Positions 8,135-16,012 of a DNA stretch of 45,142 bases are shown here, piece after piece. The notes beneath the pieces are model-generated. The model was not told where the DNA came from and did no database searches. It saw only the letters and a list, made by a program, of their open reading frames with translations. The DNA is from an uncultured Lachnospiraceae bacterium (lineage in GTDB: Bacteria; Bacillota; Clostridia; Lachnospirales; Lachnospiraceae). The number at the start of each line of letters is the position of its first letter. The stretch's first letter is position 1. Made by a program: the position numbers and the translations under genes. Location of the stretch: NCBI GenBank assembly GCA_944380095.1, contig CALWGP010000009.1, forward strand, positions 1 to 45,142. The letters are read 5' to 3'.

Positions 8135-8329
8135 TCAGCTCCTTTTTTCTCCCGGTCCGTCTTTCCCTTTCGGGTTTTGGCAGGAGGCCAGGCAGCCGCT
8201 TTTGCCGCAGCCGCTGCATCCGGCGCAGCCTGCGCAGACGCCTCCCAGTTTCTTTTGTTTATGGCGGCGGACCAGGACGAAAATACAATAGGCTGCCACC
8301 AGCGTCAGAATAATCAAATCCGCAATCAT
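8135..8329 (-). CDS. FeoB-associated Cys-rich membrane protein
   Basis: A 64-residue protein; the start MIADLIILTLVAAYCIFVLV at 8329 has AAGGG 8 nt upstream. An N-terminal membrane helix is followed by basic residues (RRHKQKK) and a Cys cluster with the spacing C-x2-C-x2-C-x2-C-x4-C-x3-C (CAGCAGCSGCGKSGCLASC), then a hydrophilic tail. This is the architecture of the FeoB-associated Cys-rich family often found directly after feoB in Firmicutes. Its role is not established; delivery or binding of iron at the cytoplasmic face is a common proposal. It lies 83 bp after feoB. Confidence 0.88.
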   Translation of the reverse strand: MIADLIILTLVAAYCIFVLVRRHKQKKLGGVCAGCAGCSGCGKSGCLASCQNPKGKDGPGEKRS

Positions 8330-8412
8330 CTTCCAAACCCTTTCTGCGGCGGAAAGCCGGATACCTTTGCGCACCCGGCCTTTCCGTTTTTTGGTCTTAT
8401 TTTAACCCATCC

Positions 8413-10596
8413 TTACGCTGCCTGTACAGACCGTTTGGAATATACCTTCGAATTTTTGTAAGGATCAGGCCTTACCAGAAGCACTACCAGTACAAGGGCC
8501 AGCGCAATGCCCACTGCGGTTCCTGCGCCAAACGCCCCGCCCATGGCAAAGGAGCCGATCTGGTATACGCACAGGCAAACCACGTAGGCGAAAACATTCT
8601 GGAACAGGATGGCAAACCAGAACCATTTCCTGGACTGCATCTGCTGGGCCATAGTGGCGATGGCCGCCAGGCACGGGGAATCCAGCAGGTTAAACAAAAG
8701 GAAGGAGAACGCCGCCACAGAAGTAGGGAACCATCCCTGCACTGCCGCCGCCACGGTAACCGCATCTTCCGTATCGCCGGTTACATTGGCCAGCACGCCC
8801 ATGGTGGAAACGATGGCTTCCTTTGCGGTAAATCCGGACAGGGACGCTGCCACAGGCTGCCATGCGCCAAATCCCAGAGGCGCAAAAACCGGTGCGATGA
8901 AACCGCCGATGGCCGCCAGCAGGCTGTGGGAACTGTCTTCCACCATACCGAAACCGCCTTCGCCAAAACCGAACCCTCCCAAAAACCACATGACCACGCA
9001 TGCCAAGAAAAGGATCGTCCCCGCTTTGATGATGAAGCCTTTCAGTCTTTCCCAGACGTGCAGCAGCACCGTTTTCGCGGAAGGAATGTGGTACTGGGGC
9101 AGTTCCATGACAAAGGGGGCAGGCTTTCCGGAGAAAGGTTTTGTTTTCTTTAAGATAATGGCGGATACCAGCACTGCGATGATCCCGATAAAATACATCG
9201 CCGGGGCGATCAGTCCGCCCGCTTCATAGCTGCCCGTGGCATAGCTTGCCATAACCCCTCCCATCAGGGCGATTACCGGCAGCTTCGCGCCGCAGGGGAT
9301 GAAAGTGGCCGTCATAATGGTCAGCCTTCTGTCGTTGTCCTGCTCGATGGTTTTGGAAGCCATAATGCCCGGGATGCCGCAGCCGGAAGAGATCAGCAGC
9401 GGGATAAAACTTTTTCCCGACAGTCCGAAATGCCGGAATACCCGGTCCATGACGAAAGCGATACGGACCATATAGCCGCAGTCTTCCAGCAAAGACAGAA
9501 ACAGGAAGAGAATCGCCATCTGGGGAACGAAGCCCAGCACCGCGCCCACGCCGCCGATGATGCCGTCCACCACCAGGCTCTGCACCAGGCTGCCGGTTCC
9601 GATCGCCGTCAAAAATCCGCTTGCCGCGTCCTGGACGGCAACCACAAACACGTCGTTGGTCCAGTCTGTCACAAAAGTGCCGATGGTGGTGACGGATATG
9701 TAGTAAACCACAAACATCACGGCCACAAAGATAGGGATTCCCAGAATCCGGTTTGTCACAACCTGGTCGATTCTGTCGGAAACGGTCATTTTCTCTTTGC
9801 CCTTTTTCACCGTGGTGCCGACGATCTTTTGAATGAATTGATAGCGTTCATCAGTCACGATGCTTTCCATATCGTCGTCGTGCTCTTTTTCCAGTTCCTT
9901 GCGCAGTCCGGCCACTGTTTCCCCGGCGGGGGCGGACAGCTTCATGCTTTCCGCTACCCGGCTGTCATTCTCCAGAAGCTTCACCGCGTACCATCTCTTT
10001 TTTTCCGGCGTCACAGAGGCAGGAAGTACCTCTTTTACTTTCTCCACCGCTTCTTCCAGTTTTCCGGAAAAAATCTCAGCGGGAAGCTTTGCTTCCTTTT
10101 TGTGCGCCGTGCGCACCGCCTCGTCGATGAGCGCGTCCAGGCCGCTTTGTTTGAGGGCGGACGTTTCGATAATGGGGCAGCCAAGCAGCATGGACAGCCG
10201 CTTCGTATCGATCCTGATATTTCGCTTCGCCAAAAGATCCGCCATATTCAAAGCGATGACCACCGGTACGCCGGTTTCGATCAGCTGGGTGGTCAGATAC
10301 AGATTTCTTTCAATATTGGTGGCGTCCACCAGGTTTACAATCACATCCGGGTTTTCTTTGAGCAGATAGTCCCGGCTCACCACTTCCTCCAGCGTATAGG
10401 GGGAAAGGGAATAAATACCGGGAAGGTCGGTAACGATGATCTCTTCGTTTTTCCGCTTTCCCTTCAGCCTGCCTTCCTTTTTTTCCACCGTAACGCCCGG
10501 CCAGTTGCCCACATACTGATTGGCGCCGGTGAGGGCGTTGAACATTGTCGTCTTCCCGCAGTTGGGATTGCCGGCAAGTGCAATTTTGATTGCCAT
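8413..10596 (-). CDS. feoB: Ferrous iron transporter FeoB (first copy, divergent pore motif)
   Basis: A 727-residue GTPase-coupled Fe(II) permease. The N-terminal G domain has G1 GNPNCGKTT (9-17), G3 DLPG, G4 NMAD and G5 SALK, then the helical GDI-like region, then a polytopic C-terminal half with two gate regions. The pore motif reads SSGCGIPGIMASKTIE (about residue 400) where the second FeoB in this window has GFGCTVPAIMATR, so the two copies belong to different FeoB subgroups. The C-terminus ends in basic residues (KVYSKRSVQAA). It follows two feoA genes, with 13 bp to the nearer, and precedes four small accessory genes, all under the promoter at 11171-11202. Manganese as an alternative substrate cannot be excluded. 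Confidence 0.96.
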   Translation of the reverse strand: MAIKIALAGNPNCGKTTMFNALTGANQYVGNWPGVTVEKKEGRLKGKRKNEEIIVTDLPGIYSLSPYTLEEVVSRDYLLKENPDVIVNLVDATNIERNLYLTTQLIETGVPVVIALNMADLLAKRNIRIDTKRLSMLLGCPIIETSALKQSGLDALIDEAVRTAHKKEAKLPAEIFSGKLEEAVEKVKEVLPASVTPEKKRWYAVKLLENDSRVAESMKLSAPAGETVAGLRKELEKEHDDDMESIVTDERYQFIQKIVGTTVKKGKEKMTVSDRIDQVVTNRILGIPIFVAVMFVVYYISVTTIGTFVTDWTNDVFVVAVQDAASGFLTAIGTGSLVQSLVVDGIIGGVGAVLGFVPQMAILFLFLSLLEDCGYMVRIAFVMDRVFRHFGLSGKSFIPLLISSGCGIPGIMASKTIEQDNDRRLTIMTATFIPCGAKLPVIALMGGVMASYATGSYEAGGLIAPAMYFIGIIAVLVSAIILKKTKPFSGKPAPFVMELPQYHIPSAKTVLLHVWERLKGFIIKAGTILFLACVVMWFLGGFGFGEGGFGMVEDSSHSLLAAIGGFIAPVFAPLGFGAWQPVAASLSGFTAKEAIVSTMGVLANVTGDTEDAVTVAAAVQGWFPTSVAAFSFLLFNLLDSPCLAAIATMAQQMQSRKWFWFAILFQNVFAYVVCLCVYQIGSFAMGGAFGAGTAVGIALALVLVVLLVRPDPYKNSKVYSKRSVQAA

Positions 10597-10609
10597 TTTC
10601 TTTTCCTCC

Positions 10610-10828
10610 TTATTTCACCTGCACGCACTGCGCGTCGTTTTTCCTTACGGAAAGCTCGTAGCCCCTTACCGTAATTTCCACAGGATCTCCAAGAGGCGCA
10701 ACCTTTCTGATGTACAACTCGCTTCCCTTTGTGATCCCCATATCCATAATGCGGCGTTTGTAAGCGCTGTCTCCCTCGATCTTTGTTACCACGACCGTGC
10801 TTCCGACTTTTGCTTCACCCAGGGTCAT
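10610..10828 (-). CDS. feoA: FeoA-domain protein
   Basis: A 72-residue SH3-like FeoA protein: MTLGEAKVGSTVVVTKIEG, then the family core RRIMDMGITKGSELYIRKVAPLGDPVEITVRGYELSVRKNDA. FeoA is a small cytosolic partner thought to modulate the FeoB GTPase. It lies 13 bp upstream of feoB, so this is the copy most likely dedicated to FeoB. Conserved Gly and Pro positions of the fold are present. Confidence 0.93.
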   Translation of the reverse strand: MTLGEAKVGSTVVVTKIEGDSAYKRRIMDMGITKGSELYIRKVAPLGDPVEITVRGYELSVRKNDAQCVQVK

Positions 10829-10883
10829 CTTTCACTTCTCCTTCCTCTCCTCATTCTTTCTATTCATACAACAGGACACATCT

Positions 10884-11096
10884 TCATACCAGGATGTGTC
10901 TTGCCATATCCGCATTGATCGCCACCCGGGAATCTTTCACGTTCACAATCACGTTCCCGCCGATTTCCGAAAGAACCGTGATCTTCGTTCCCGAAACGAA
11001 ACCGAGATTTTCCAGAAATCTCCTTGTCTCCTCATTTCCTCCCACTTTGCGGATCGTGCTTACTTCCCCGCATCCTGTCATCGTCAACGGCATCAT
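10884..11096 (-). CDS. feoA: FeoA-domain protein, first gene of feo operon
   Basis: A 70-residue SH3-like protein. The ATG at 11096 (MMPLTMTG) is chosen because AGAGG lies 6 nt upstream; the longer frame to 11123 has no such signal. The core ETRRFLENLGFVSGTKITVLSEIGGNVIVNVKDSRVAINADMA fits FeoA and the SH3 domains of DtxR regulators. It differs strongly from the second FeoA, so the tandem pair is not a recent duplication. It is first behind the operator-bearing promoter. Confidence 0.9.
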   Translation of the reverse strand: MMPLTMTGCGEVSTIRKVGGNEETRRFLENLGFVSGTKITVLSEIGGNVIVNVKDSRVAINADMARHILV

Positions 11097-11170
11097 ACTT
11101 ATCCTCTTTTCTCTGTTTGGCATAACGGGCGTGTTTCAAACCGTCCACAGGTATCTGCTTTCTACATTTT

Positions 11171-11202
11171 GTTAGTATATACTAACGCATATTAGCAGTC
11201 AA
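11171..11202 (-). promoter_or_regulatory. feo operon promoter overlapped by a 16-bp palindrome
   Basis: On the minus strand, TTGACT (11197-11202), exactly 17 bp, then TATACT (11174-11179) form a near-consensus SigA promoter. The perfect palindrome GTTAGTATATACTAAC (11171-11186) covers the -10. TTAG...CTAA half sites are typical of DtxR/IdeR/MntR-type operators, and a DtxR-family gene lies 3.6 kb away, so metal-dependent repression is the natural inference. Confidence 0.8.
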
Positions 11203-11243
11203 GAACTATTTTTGATCATCTATTCTCAATAACAGGATATAAA

Positions 11244-11277
11244 ACTGCCGCAAAGAGGATACTCCTCCTGCGGCAGT
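11244..11277 (-). terminator. Intrinsic terminator after ABC permease gene
   Basis: ACTGCCGC pairs with GCGGCAGT around an inner GAGGA/TCCTC stem. TTTTAT follows on the minus strand, downstream of the permease stop at 11312. Confidence 0.7.
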
Positions 11278-11311
11278 CAAAAAAGCTTTTCTTATTATGT
11301 TACAGCTTATA

Positions 11312-12892
11312 TTACAGCGCTTCAAATTTTAAAGCGCCTTCTTTCATCAGCCATCTCCATGTCAGCATCCAAAGCCCTGCAAACAGCGCGGTCATGGCCA
11401 GGCAAAATACCTCCAGGCCCGTTTTTCTTCCGATCAGGACGTACAGTCCCGCCGCCGCGCCTGCAATCAGCATAGAACCCAGGCAGGCGATGATCGCCGA
11501 AGCGGACTGTTTGATCACTACGGTATCGTTATCAGCGTCCAGCCTGGGAAAGCACAGATTGACCGAAAGGCCTGCCGCCGCCAGAAAGCCCGTCATGGAC
11601 AGACAGGCGAGGGCCATACAGGCTGCCCGGAACGGGGCGATCCCAAGCGTCAGGGAAGCCAAGGCCGTAAACAGCAGGATGCAGGGCCAGGCCAGCGTCA
11701 GATTCAGGCATATTTTGGCTCCAAACAGCACGGAAGGCTTTAAGGGCGCTTCTTTGAGCAGCCAGACAGTCCTTCCTTCCAGGCTGACGGAAACTGCGGA
11801 AGGATAAATCATGGACAGTAAAAGGGCCATGCAGCCCAGGACAAGGGGGTCTGTCGTCCCGTGTCCTGCAATCTCCAAAAGCGTCGTTGGCAGTTCCTTT
11901 GCCACTGCCATCCAGACGCCGGCCGCCAGCAGGAGCACGGCCCCCATCCCCGCATTGAGCAGGTAGGAAGGAGTGGAAAAGAAACGGCTGATCTCCTTTT
12001 TGAGCATGGCGGCAAAAGGCCCCTGCGCCTTTTGGGCCTTCAGGCAAAAATCCGTCCGCACCAGGCGGGACTTAAGGCCCGAAAGGATCGCCTGATATCG
12101 GAAGGAAAAAAGCCAGGTAATCCCCAAAAAGGGCAGGACGCACAGGCACAGGCTGCAAAGCAGCGCCCCCCAGTCCCCGTCCATCCCCCTGCCCAGCAGG
12201 CCGATGGGCAAAAGCCAGGTCATAAACAGCCTCTGCGCCTCTTTTCGGTGATTCAGCAAAAGGGTCCCGATCTGATTGACCTGCATGCTCCCGGCCATCA
12301 GCGCCAAAAACAGGGCAATGGAGATCAGATTGGACAACAGCGCCCTGTGTCTCATCCTGGCGCCGGCCCAGGCGATCACATACCCGCCCAGGCAGGCCAG
12401 CGCGGACGGCAGGAAGGGGACAAACAGGATGGAAAGAACCAGGCGCAAAAAATAGGAAGGATCCGTCCGTCCTGCGAAAACAAAGCCCGCCGCTCCCGCA
12501 GGAATCATCCACAGTCCCACGAAAAGGAGGTTTTCCAGATAAAGGGCGCTCATCCTGGAAAGCACGACGCAAAAGGCGCTCACGGGCATGGACAGGATAA
12601 AGTCCGTATCCTTCCCCCCGAATACAATGCCCCCGGCCGCAAAAAAGGTGAAGATCAGGCTCACCGCTACCGCCAGCAGCGTCATCATCGGGATCAAAAA
12701 TTCCAACACACCCGCTTCTTCAAGAAGTTCCCCCATCAGCCAGCTGTACAGGCCGGAAATATAAAGTGCCAGAAAGGCCATCAGCCCTATGGCGCCCGCC
12801 ATCGTAACATTTTTCTTTCTTCCCTGTCCGGCGGCAAAGGTATACAGCATCTGCCGGAAACTGATCCCGATCAGCAGCCTTAACTCACGCAT
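11312..12892 (-). CDS. ABC-2 type exporter permease
   Basis: A 526-residue polytopic membrane protein. The start at 12892 (MRELRLLIGISFRQML) overlaps the stop of the ATPase gene by 8 bp (ATGCGTGA) with GGAGGGAGG just upstream, so the two are translationally coupled. About a dozen hydrophobic segments are spread through the protein (for example GAIGLMAFLALYISGLYSW and ILSMPVSAFCVVLSRMSALYL). The pattern fits two-component Gram-positive ABC exporters with a large permease. The substrate is unknown; related pairs export peptides or antimicrobials or take part in stress responses, which the sequence does not decide. Confidence 0.8.
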   Translation of the reverse strand: MRELRLLIGISFRQMLYTFAAGQGRKKNVTMAGAIGLMAFLALYISGLYSWLMGELLEEAGVLEFLIPMMTLLAVAVSLIFTFFAAGGIVFGGKDTDFILSMPVSAFCVVLSRMSALYLENLLFVGLWMIPAGAAGFVFAGRTDPSYFLRLVLSILFVPFLPSALACLGGYVIAWAGARMRHRALLSNLISIALFLALMAGSMQVNQIGTLLLNHRKEAQRLFMTWLLPIGLLGRGMDGDWGALLCSLCLCVLPFLGITWLFSFRYQAILSGLKSRLVRTDFCLKAQKAQGPFAAMLKKEISRFFSTPSYLLNAGMGAVLLLAAGVWMAVAKELPTTLLEIAGHGTTDPLVLGCMALLLSMIYPSAVSVSLEGRTVWLLKEAPLKPSVLFGAKICLNLTLAWPCILLFTALASLTLGIAPFRAACMALACLSMTGFLAAAGLSVNLCFPRLDADNDTVVIKQSASAIIACLGSMLIAGAAAGLYVLIGRKTGLEVFCLAMTALFAGLWMLTWRWLMKEGALKFEAL

Positions 12893-13610
12893 CCTGTCCT
12901 CCCTCCTGTGCCAGTTCCATGAAAACGGTTTCCAGACTTTCTTTTCCCACAATCTGGCCGGTAGGGCCTTCTTCTACCAGCTTTCCGTCCCGGATAATGG
13001 CGATCCGGTCGCACAGTTTTTCCGCCACCTCCAGCACATGGGTGGAAAACAGCACGGAACCGCCCTGCGAACAGATTTCCTTTAAAAACTGCTTCATCAC
13101 AAAAGCAGCTTGCGGATCCAGCCCTACGAAAGGCTCGTCCAAGACCAAAAGTTTCGGGGCGCGGATCAGGGCGGAAATCAGGGCCAGCTTCTGTTTCATC
13201 CCATGGCTGTATCCGGAAACCGGGCTTCCCAAAACCTTCGTCATGCCAAAGGCGTCCGCATACCTGCCGATCCGCTGCGTCCTTACGTCGGCGGGCAGCC
13301 TGTAGAGATCCGCCACAAATTTCAGGTACCGGATCCCGGTCATAAAGTCATACAGCTCCGGGTTGTCCGGCAAAAATGCCGTGACCTGTTTGGCTTTTAC
13401 CGGCTCTTTGCGGATATCATATCCGTCTATCGCAATCGTGCCTTCCCGGAACTCCAAAATTCCGGCCACACAGCGCAGCGTGGTGGTTTTCCCCGCGCCG
13501 TTGTGCCCGATAAACCCCGTGATCTGTCCGTCCGGGACCGTAAAGGTTAGGCTGTCCACCGCTTTTTTTCGCCCGTGATAAGATTTGGAAAAATCTCTGA
13601 TTTCCAGCAT
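12885..13610 (-). CDS. ABC transporter ATP-binding protein
   Basis: A 241-residue ATPase with Walker A GHNGAGKTT (about 35-43), Q-loop region FLPDNPELYDF, signature SGYSHGMKQKLAL, Walker B LLVLDEPFVGLD and H-loop STHVLEVAE. It powers the adjacent permease. The sequence resembles ATPases of drug or peptide exporters of the CcmA/NatA/EcsA group. It is first in its operon behind a strong promoter (13675-13703). No sensor kinase or GntR-type regulator gene is adjacent. Confidence 0.93.
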   Translation of the reverse strand: MLEIRDFSKSYHGRKKAVDSLTFTVPDGQITGFIGHNGAGKTTTLRCVAGILEFREGTIAIDGYDIRKEPVKAKQVTAFLPDNPELYDFMTGIRYLKFVADLYRLPADVRTQRIGRYADAFGMTKVLGSPVSGYSHGMKQKLALISALIRAPKLLVLDEPFVGLDPQAAFVMKQFLKEICSQGGSVLFSTHVLEVAEKLCDRIAIIRDGKLVEEGPTGQIVGKESLETVFMELAQEGGQDA

Positions 13611-13674
13611 GGCTTTTCTTCTCCGTTCCGCCGTTAGTCCGGCTTTTGTGTTTTTGTATTATTGGTATAGTACA

Positions 13675-13703
13675 AATATACAGTATTCCTCCTTCCCTGT
13701 CAA
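13675..13703 (-). promoter_or_regulatory. SigA promoter of ABC exporter operon
   Basis: TTGACA (13698-13703), 17 bp, TATATT (13675-13680) on the minus strand. Small inverted repeats (GTATA-N7-TATAC, and TTTGTA-N12-TACAAA just downstream) overlap the start region and may be a regulator site, but I cannot name the regulator. Confidence 0.75.
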
Positions 13704-13718
13704 CGGGGATTTATTTTC

Positions 13719-13747
13719 TTTACAATCCCCACCGAATGAATTATGAT
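13719..13747 (+). promoter_or_regulatory. SigA promoter of oxidoreductase-DtxR unit
   Basis: TTTACA (13719-13724), 17 bp, TATGAT (13742-13747), 27 bp before the start codon of the oxidoreductase. Confidence 0.65.
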
Positions 13748-13774
13748 TAGGAAAAAGAAACAGGAGGGATGACT

Positions 13775-14758
13775 ATGTTAAAGGTCGGTATTCTTGGAGC
13801 GGGCGGCATTGCCTGCGCAATGGCCAAAACCATTTCGCAGATGCCTTCTGCCTGCTGCTTTGCGGTCGCCAGCCGCGATCTGGAAAAAGCCCGGAAGTTT
13901 GCTGAAAAATGGGGGATAAAGAAGGCTTATGGTTCCTATGAGGAGATGCTTTCGGACCCGGGCGTGGACCTGGTCTATGTAGCCACCCCGCATTCCCACC
14001 ACTATCCCCATGTCAGGCTCTGCCTGGAGCACGGCAAGCACGTCCTGTGCGAAAAGGCTTTCACCGTCAACGCAGCCCAGGCCCGGGAGCTGTTTCGCAT
14101 CGCCAAAGATAAGCGCCTCCTTCTTACGGAAGCCATGTGGACCAGATACCTTCCCATGCGCGGGACCATCAACGAAGTGCTGCGCAGCGGCATCGTGGGC
14201 AAGCCCTGGCTTCTGACCGCCAACCTGGGATATATGATCAGTGATGTGGAGCGTTTAAAGGAGCCTTCCCTGGCAGGGGGCGCCCTTTTGGACGTGGGCG
14301 TCTATCCGCTGAATTTTGCGGCCATGGTTTTTGGCAATGATCCCGTTTCCATCCAGGGCAGCGCCGTTTTGTCCGACAAAGGCGTGGACCGCCAGGATTC
14401 CATCACCCTGCGGTATGCGGACGGACGGATGGCTGTGCTCAACGCCACCATGATGGGGATGAGCGACCGGCGCGGCGTCATCGACTGTGACAACGGTATG
14501 CTGGAGATCGTCAATATCAACTGCCCGCAGGAACTGCGGGTCTATAACCGGGAACGGGTCCTTATCGCTTCCTACCGGGCGCCAAAGTGCATCACCGGCT
14601 ATGAATACGAAGTGGAAGCCTGCATCCGCGCCCTGGACGCGGGCGGCATAGAGTGTCCCCTTATGCCTCATGCGGAAACGGTCCGCATGATGGAGTGGAT
14701 GGACGGCCTGCGCGCCCAGTTCGGCGTCCGCTATCCGGAGGAAATCGAAAAGCTTTGA
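13775..14758 (+). CDS. Gfo/Idh/MocA-family oxidoreductase
   Basis: A 327-residue NAD(P)-dependent dehydrogenase. The second ATG (13775, MLKVGILGAGG) is used because AGGAGGG ends 6 nt upstream, too close to the first ATG at 13769. The N-terminal Rossmann fold has GILGAGGIA (5-13). The substrate-side motif reads CEKAFTVN where most of the family has EKP, a variant seen in dihydrodiol dehydrogenase-like members. The C-terminal alpha/beta domain contains GGALLDVGVYPL. The substrate is probably a sugar or polyol derivative but is not determined. It lies 14 bp upstream of a DtxR-type regulator on the same strand. Confidence 0.9.
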   Translation: MLKVGILGAGGIACAMAKTISQMPSACCFAVASRDLEKARKFAEKWGIKKAYGSYEEMLSDPGVDLVYVATPHSHHYPHVRLCLEHGKHVLCEKAFTVNAAQARELFRIAKDKRLLLTEAMWTRYLPMRGTINEVLRSGIVGKPWLLTANLGYMISDVERLKEPSLAGGALLDVGVYPLNFAAMVFGNDPVSIQGSAVLSDKGVDRQDSITLRYADGRMAVLNATMMGMSDRRGVIDCDNGMLEIVNINCPQELRVYNRERVLIASYRAPKCITGYEYEVEACIRALDAGGIECPLMPHAETVRMMEWMDGLRAQFGVRYPEEIEKL

Positions 14759-14772
14759 AAGGAACAAAGGAA

Positions 14773-15153
14773 ATGGTCGTAAACGAATCTGCGGAAAATT
14801 ATCTGGAAACGATACTGATTTTGAGCAAAAGCCGCCCGGTGGTCAGATCCGTGGACATCGCGGAAGAAATGGGCTTTAAAAAGTCCAGCGTCAGCGTCGC
14901 CATGAAAAACCTCCGGGAAAAAAAGCATATTACGGTGACCAGGGAAGGCTTCATCTATCTTACCGACAGCGGCAGACAGATCGCGGAAATGATCTACGAA
15001 CGCCACGAACTGCTCTCAAAGTGGCTGACCCGGCTGGGGGTGGATCCGGCCATCGCCGCGCGGGACGCCTGCCGGATGGAGCATGTGATCAGCCCGGAGA
15101 GTTTTGCCGCCATCAAGGAACATGTCCGTCAGTTTGGCGAGACACAAAAATAG
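14773..15153 (+). CDS. Short DtxR/MntR-family metal-dependent regulator
   Basis: A 126-residue protein starting MVVNESAENYLETILILSK (ATG 14773, AAAGGA upstream). The winged HTH (VRSVDIAEEMGFKKSSVSVAMKNLREKKHITVTREGFIYLT) is followed by the metal-binding and dimerisation helices with the family residues in ERHELLSKWLTRLGV, ARDACRMEHVISPE and ESFAAIKEHV. The C-terminal SH3/FeoA-like domain of long DtxR proteins is absent, as in MntR. It probably represses metal uptake genes when Fe(II) or Mn(II) is plentiful. The palindrome over the feo promoter (11171-11186) is a candidate target. Co-transcription with the oxidoreductase is likely. Confidence 0.88.
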   Translation: MVVNESAENYLETILILSKSRPVVRSVDIAEEMGFKKSSVSVAMKNLREKKHITVTREGFIYLTDSGRQIAEMIYERHELLSKWLTRLGVDPAIAARDACRMEHVISPESFAAIKEHVRQFGETQK

Positions 15154-15190
15154 GGAATACGATTCCCTGCCATATAAAAGTACCAAAAAA

Positions 15191-15217
15191 AAGAACCCCT
15201 TATACGGGGTTCTTTTT
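15191..15217. terminator. Bidirectional intrinsic terminator
   Basis: AAGAACCCC pairs with GGGGTTCTT around a 6-nt loop. A-rich and T-rich tracts flank it on both sides, so it can serve the DtxR gene (plus) and the convergent CarD gene (minus), whose last codons form part of the stem. Confidence 0.9.
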
Positions 15218-15736
15218 CTTTTCTGCGGCCGACTGCCGGATCTTTTCCGCCACGTAGGATTCCACTTTTTCCCTGTCCGTTCCAAGTACAACGGCAAACT
15301 CTTCAAACAGGTTGTCCTGTGCCGACTTCAGATAGCGGGAATCCATAACGGGAAGTTTCTTTCCCTGCTCAATCCGTGCCTTCCTGCGCAGCAGAAGCTG
15401 GCGGATCATGGTCAGCATGGCCTGTGCATCCCCGTGGTTTAACGCATCCCGGTAACGCGCTTCCCTGGCCCTGTCGTCCCGGATCCATTCCTCTTCCATC
15501 TCCGGGATCTTCGAAACCAGCTCCCTGACCTCCTCTTTGGAAAGGAGCGGGCGCATCACGCCCTTGCTGCCTTCGTGCTCTACGGGGGTAAAAATCCGGC
15601 TTCCGGGATCCGATACCAGCTGCATTTCATAATACAGCCGGTCCTTTGGAATCCCGTCCATGTTCAGCGTGGTCACTTCCACGATCCTGCAAACTCCCTT
15701 ACACCCGTAGATAACGTAATCCCCTTTTTGATACAT
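15200..15736 (-). CDS. CarD-family transcriptional regulator
   Basis: A 178-residue protein with an N-terminal CarD/CdnL/TRCF RNA-polymerase-interacting domain (MYQKGDYVIYGCKGVCRIVEV, then IPKDRLYYEMQLV and RIFTPVEH). An all-helical C-terminal region follows (KEEVRELVSKIPEMEEEWI, ARYRDALNHGDAQAMLTMIRQL, RYLKSAQDNLFEEFAVVLG). CarD proteins bind the polymerase beta subunit and stabilise open promoter complexes. AGAAGGTG precedes the ATG. The last residues (EKKKNPV) are encoded inside the shared terminator hairpin. A clear TATAAT lies about 65 bp upstream near 15822, with a poor -35. Confidence 0.92.
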   Translation of the reverse strand: MYQKGDYVIYGCKGVCRIVEVTTLNMDGIPKDRLYYEMQLVSDPGSRIFTPVEHEGSKGVMRPLLSKEEVRELVSKIPEMEEEWIRDDRAREARYRDALNHGDAQAMLTMIRQLLLRRKARIEQGKKLPVMDSRYLKSAQDNLFEEFAVVLGTDREKVESYVAEKIRQSAAEKKKNPV

Positions 15737-15847
15737 AACAGCACCTTCTACTTTCTGCCACCGCCCCGGTGACCTTCCGGATAACCTTAAAAAACTCGCT
15801 TCTGGTACTATTATACCCCAAAAATGGAACCTCCGCTAACGGAATTT

Positions 15848-15985
15848 TCAATTTTCTTTTTTCTTTCCGGTGATTTTTGACATAATCAGTACGACCAGCA
15901 GGATCACCAGGCTGGCTGTGAAAATGCCCAGCATCCCCTTCCACATGATTTCCAGTGCGATCATGAAAACTTCCATGCGACTCAT
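15848..15985 (-). CDS. 45-residue OadG-like small membrane protein
   Basis: ATG at 15985, AGGAGG 8 nt upstream. One transmembrane helix (about residues 18-36, GMLGIFTASLVILLVVLIM) is preceded by a short hydrophobic amphipathic N-terminus (MEVFMIALEIMWK) and followed by a basic tail (SKITGKKKEN). This is the layout of the gamma (OadG-type) subunits of sodium-pump decarboxylases, though shorter than usual. It follows the beta subunit by 27 bp and is evidently in the same operon. It has no biotin-carrier motif. Confidence 0.7.
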   Translation of the reverse strand: MSRMEVFMIALEIMWKGMLGIFTASLVILLVVLIMSKITGKKKEN

Positions 15986-16012
15986 TCCCGTTTCCTCCTT
16001 CTTACAGCAAAT

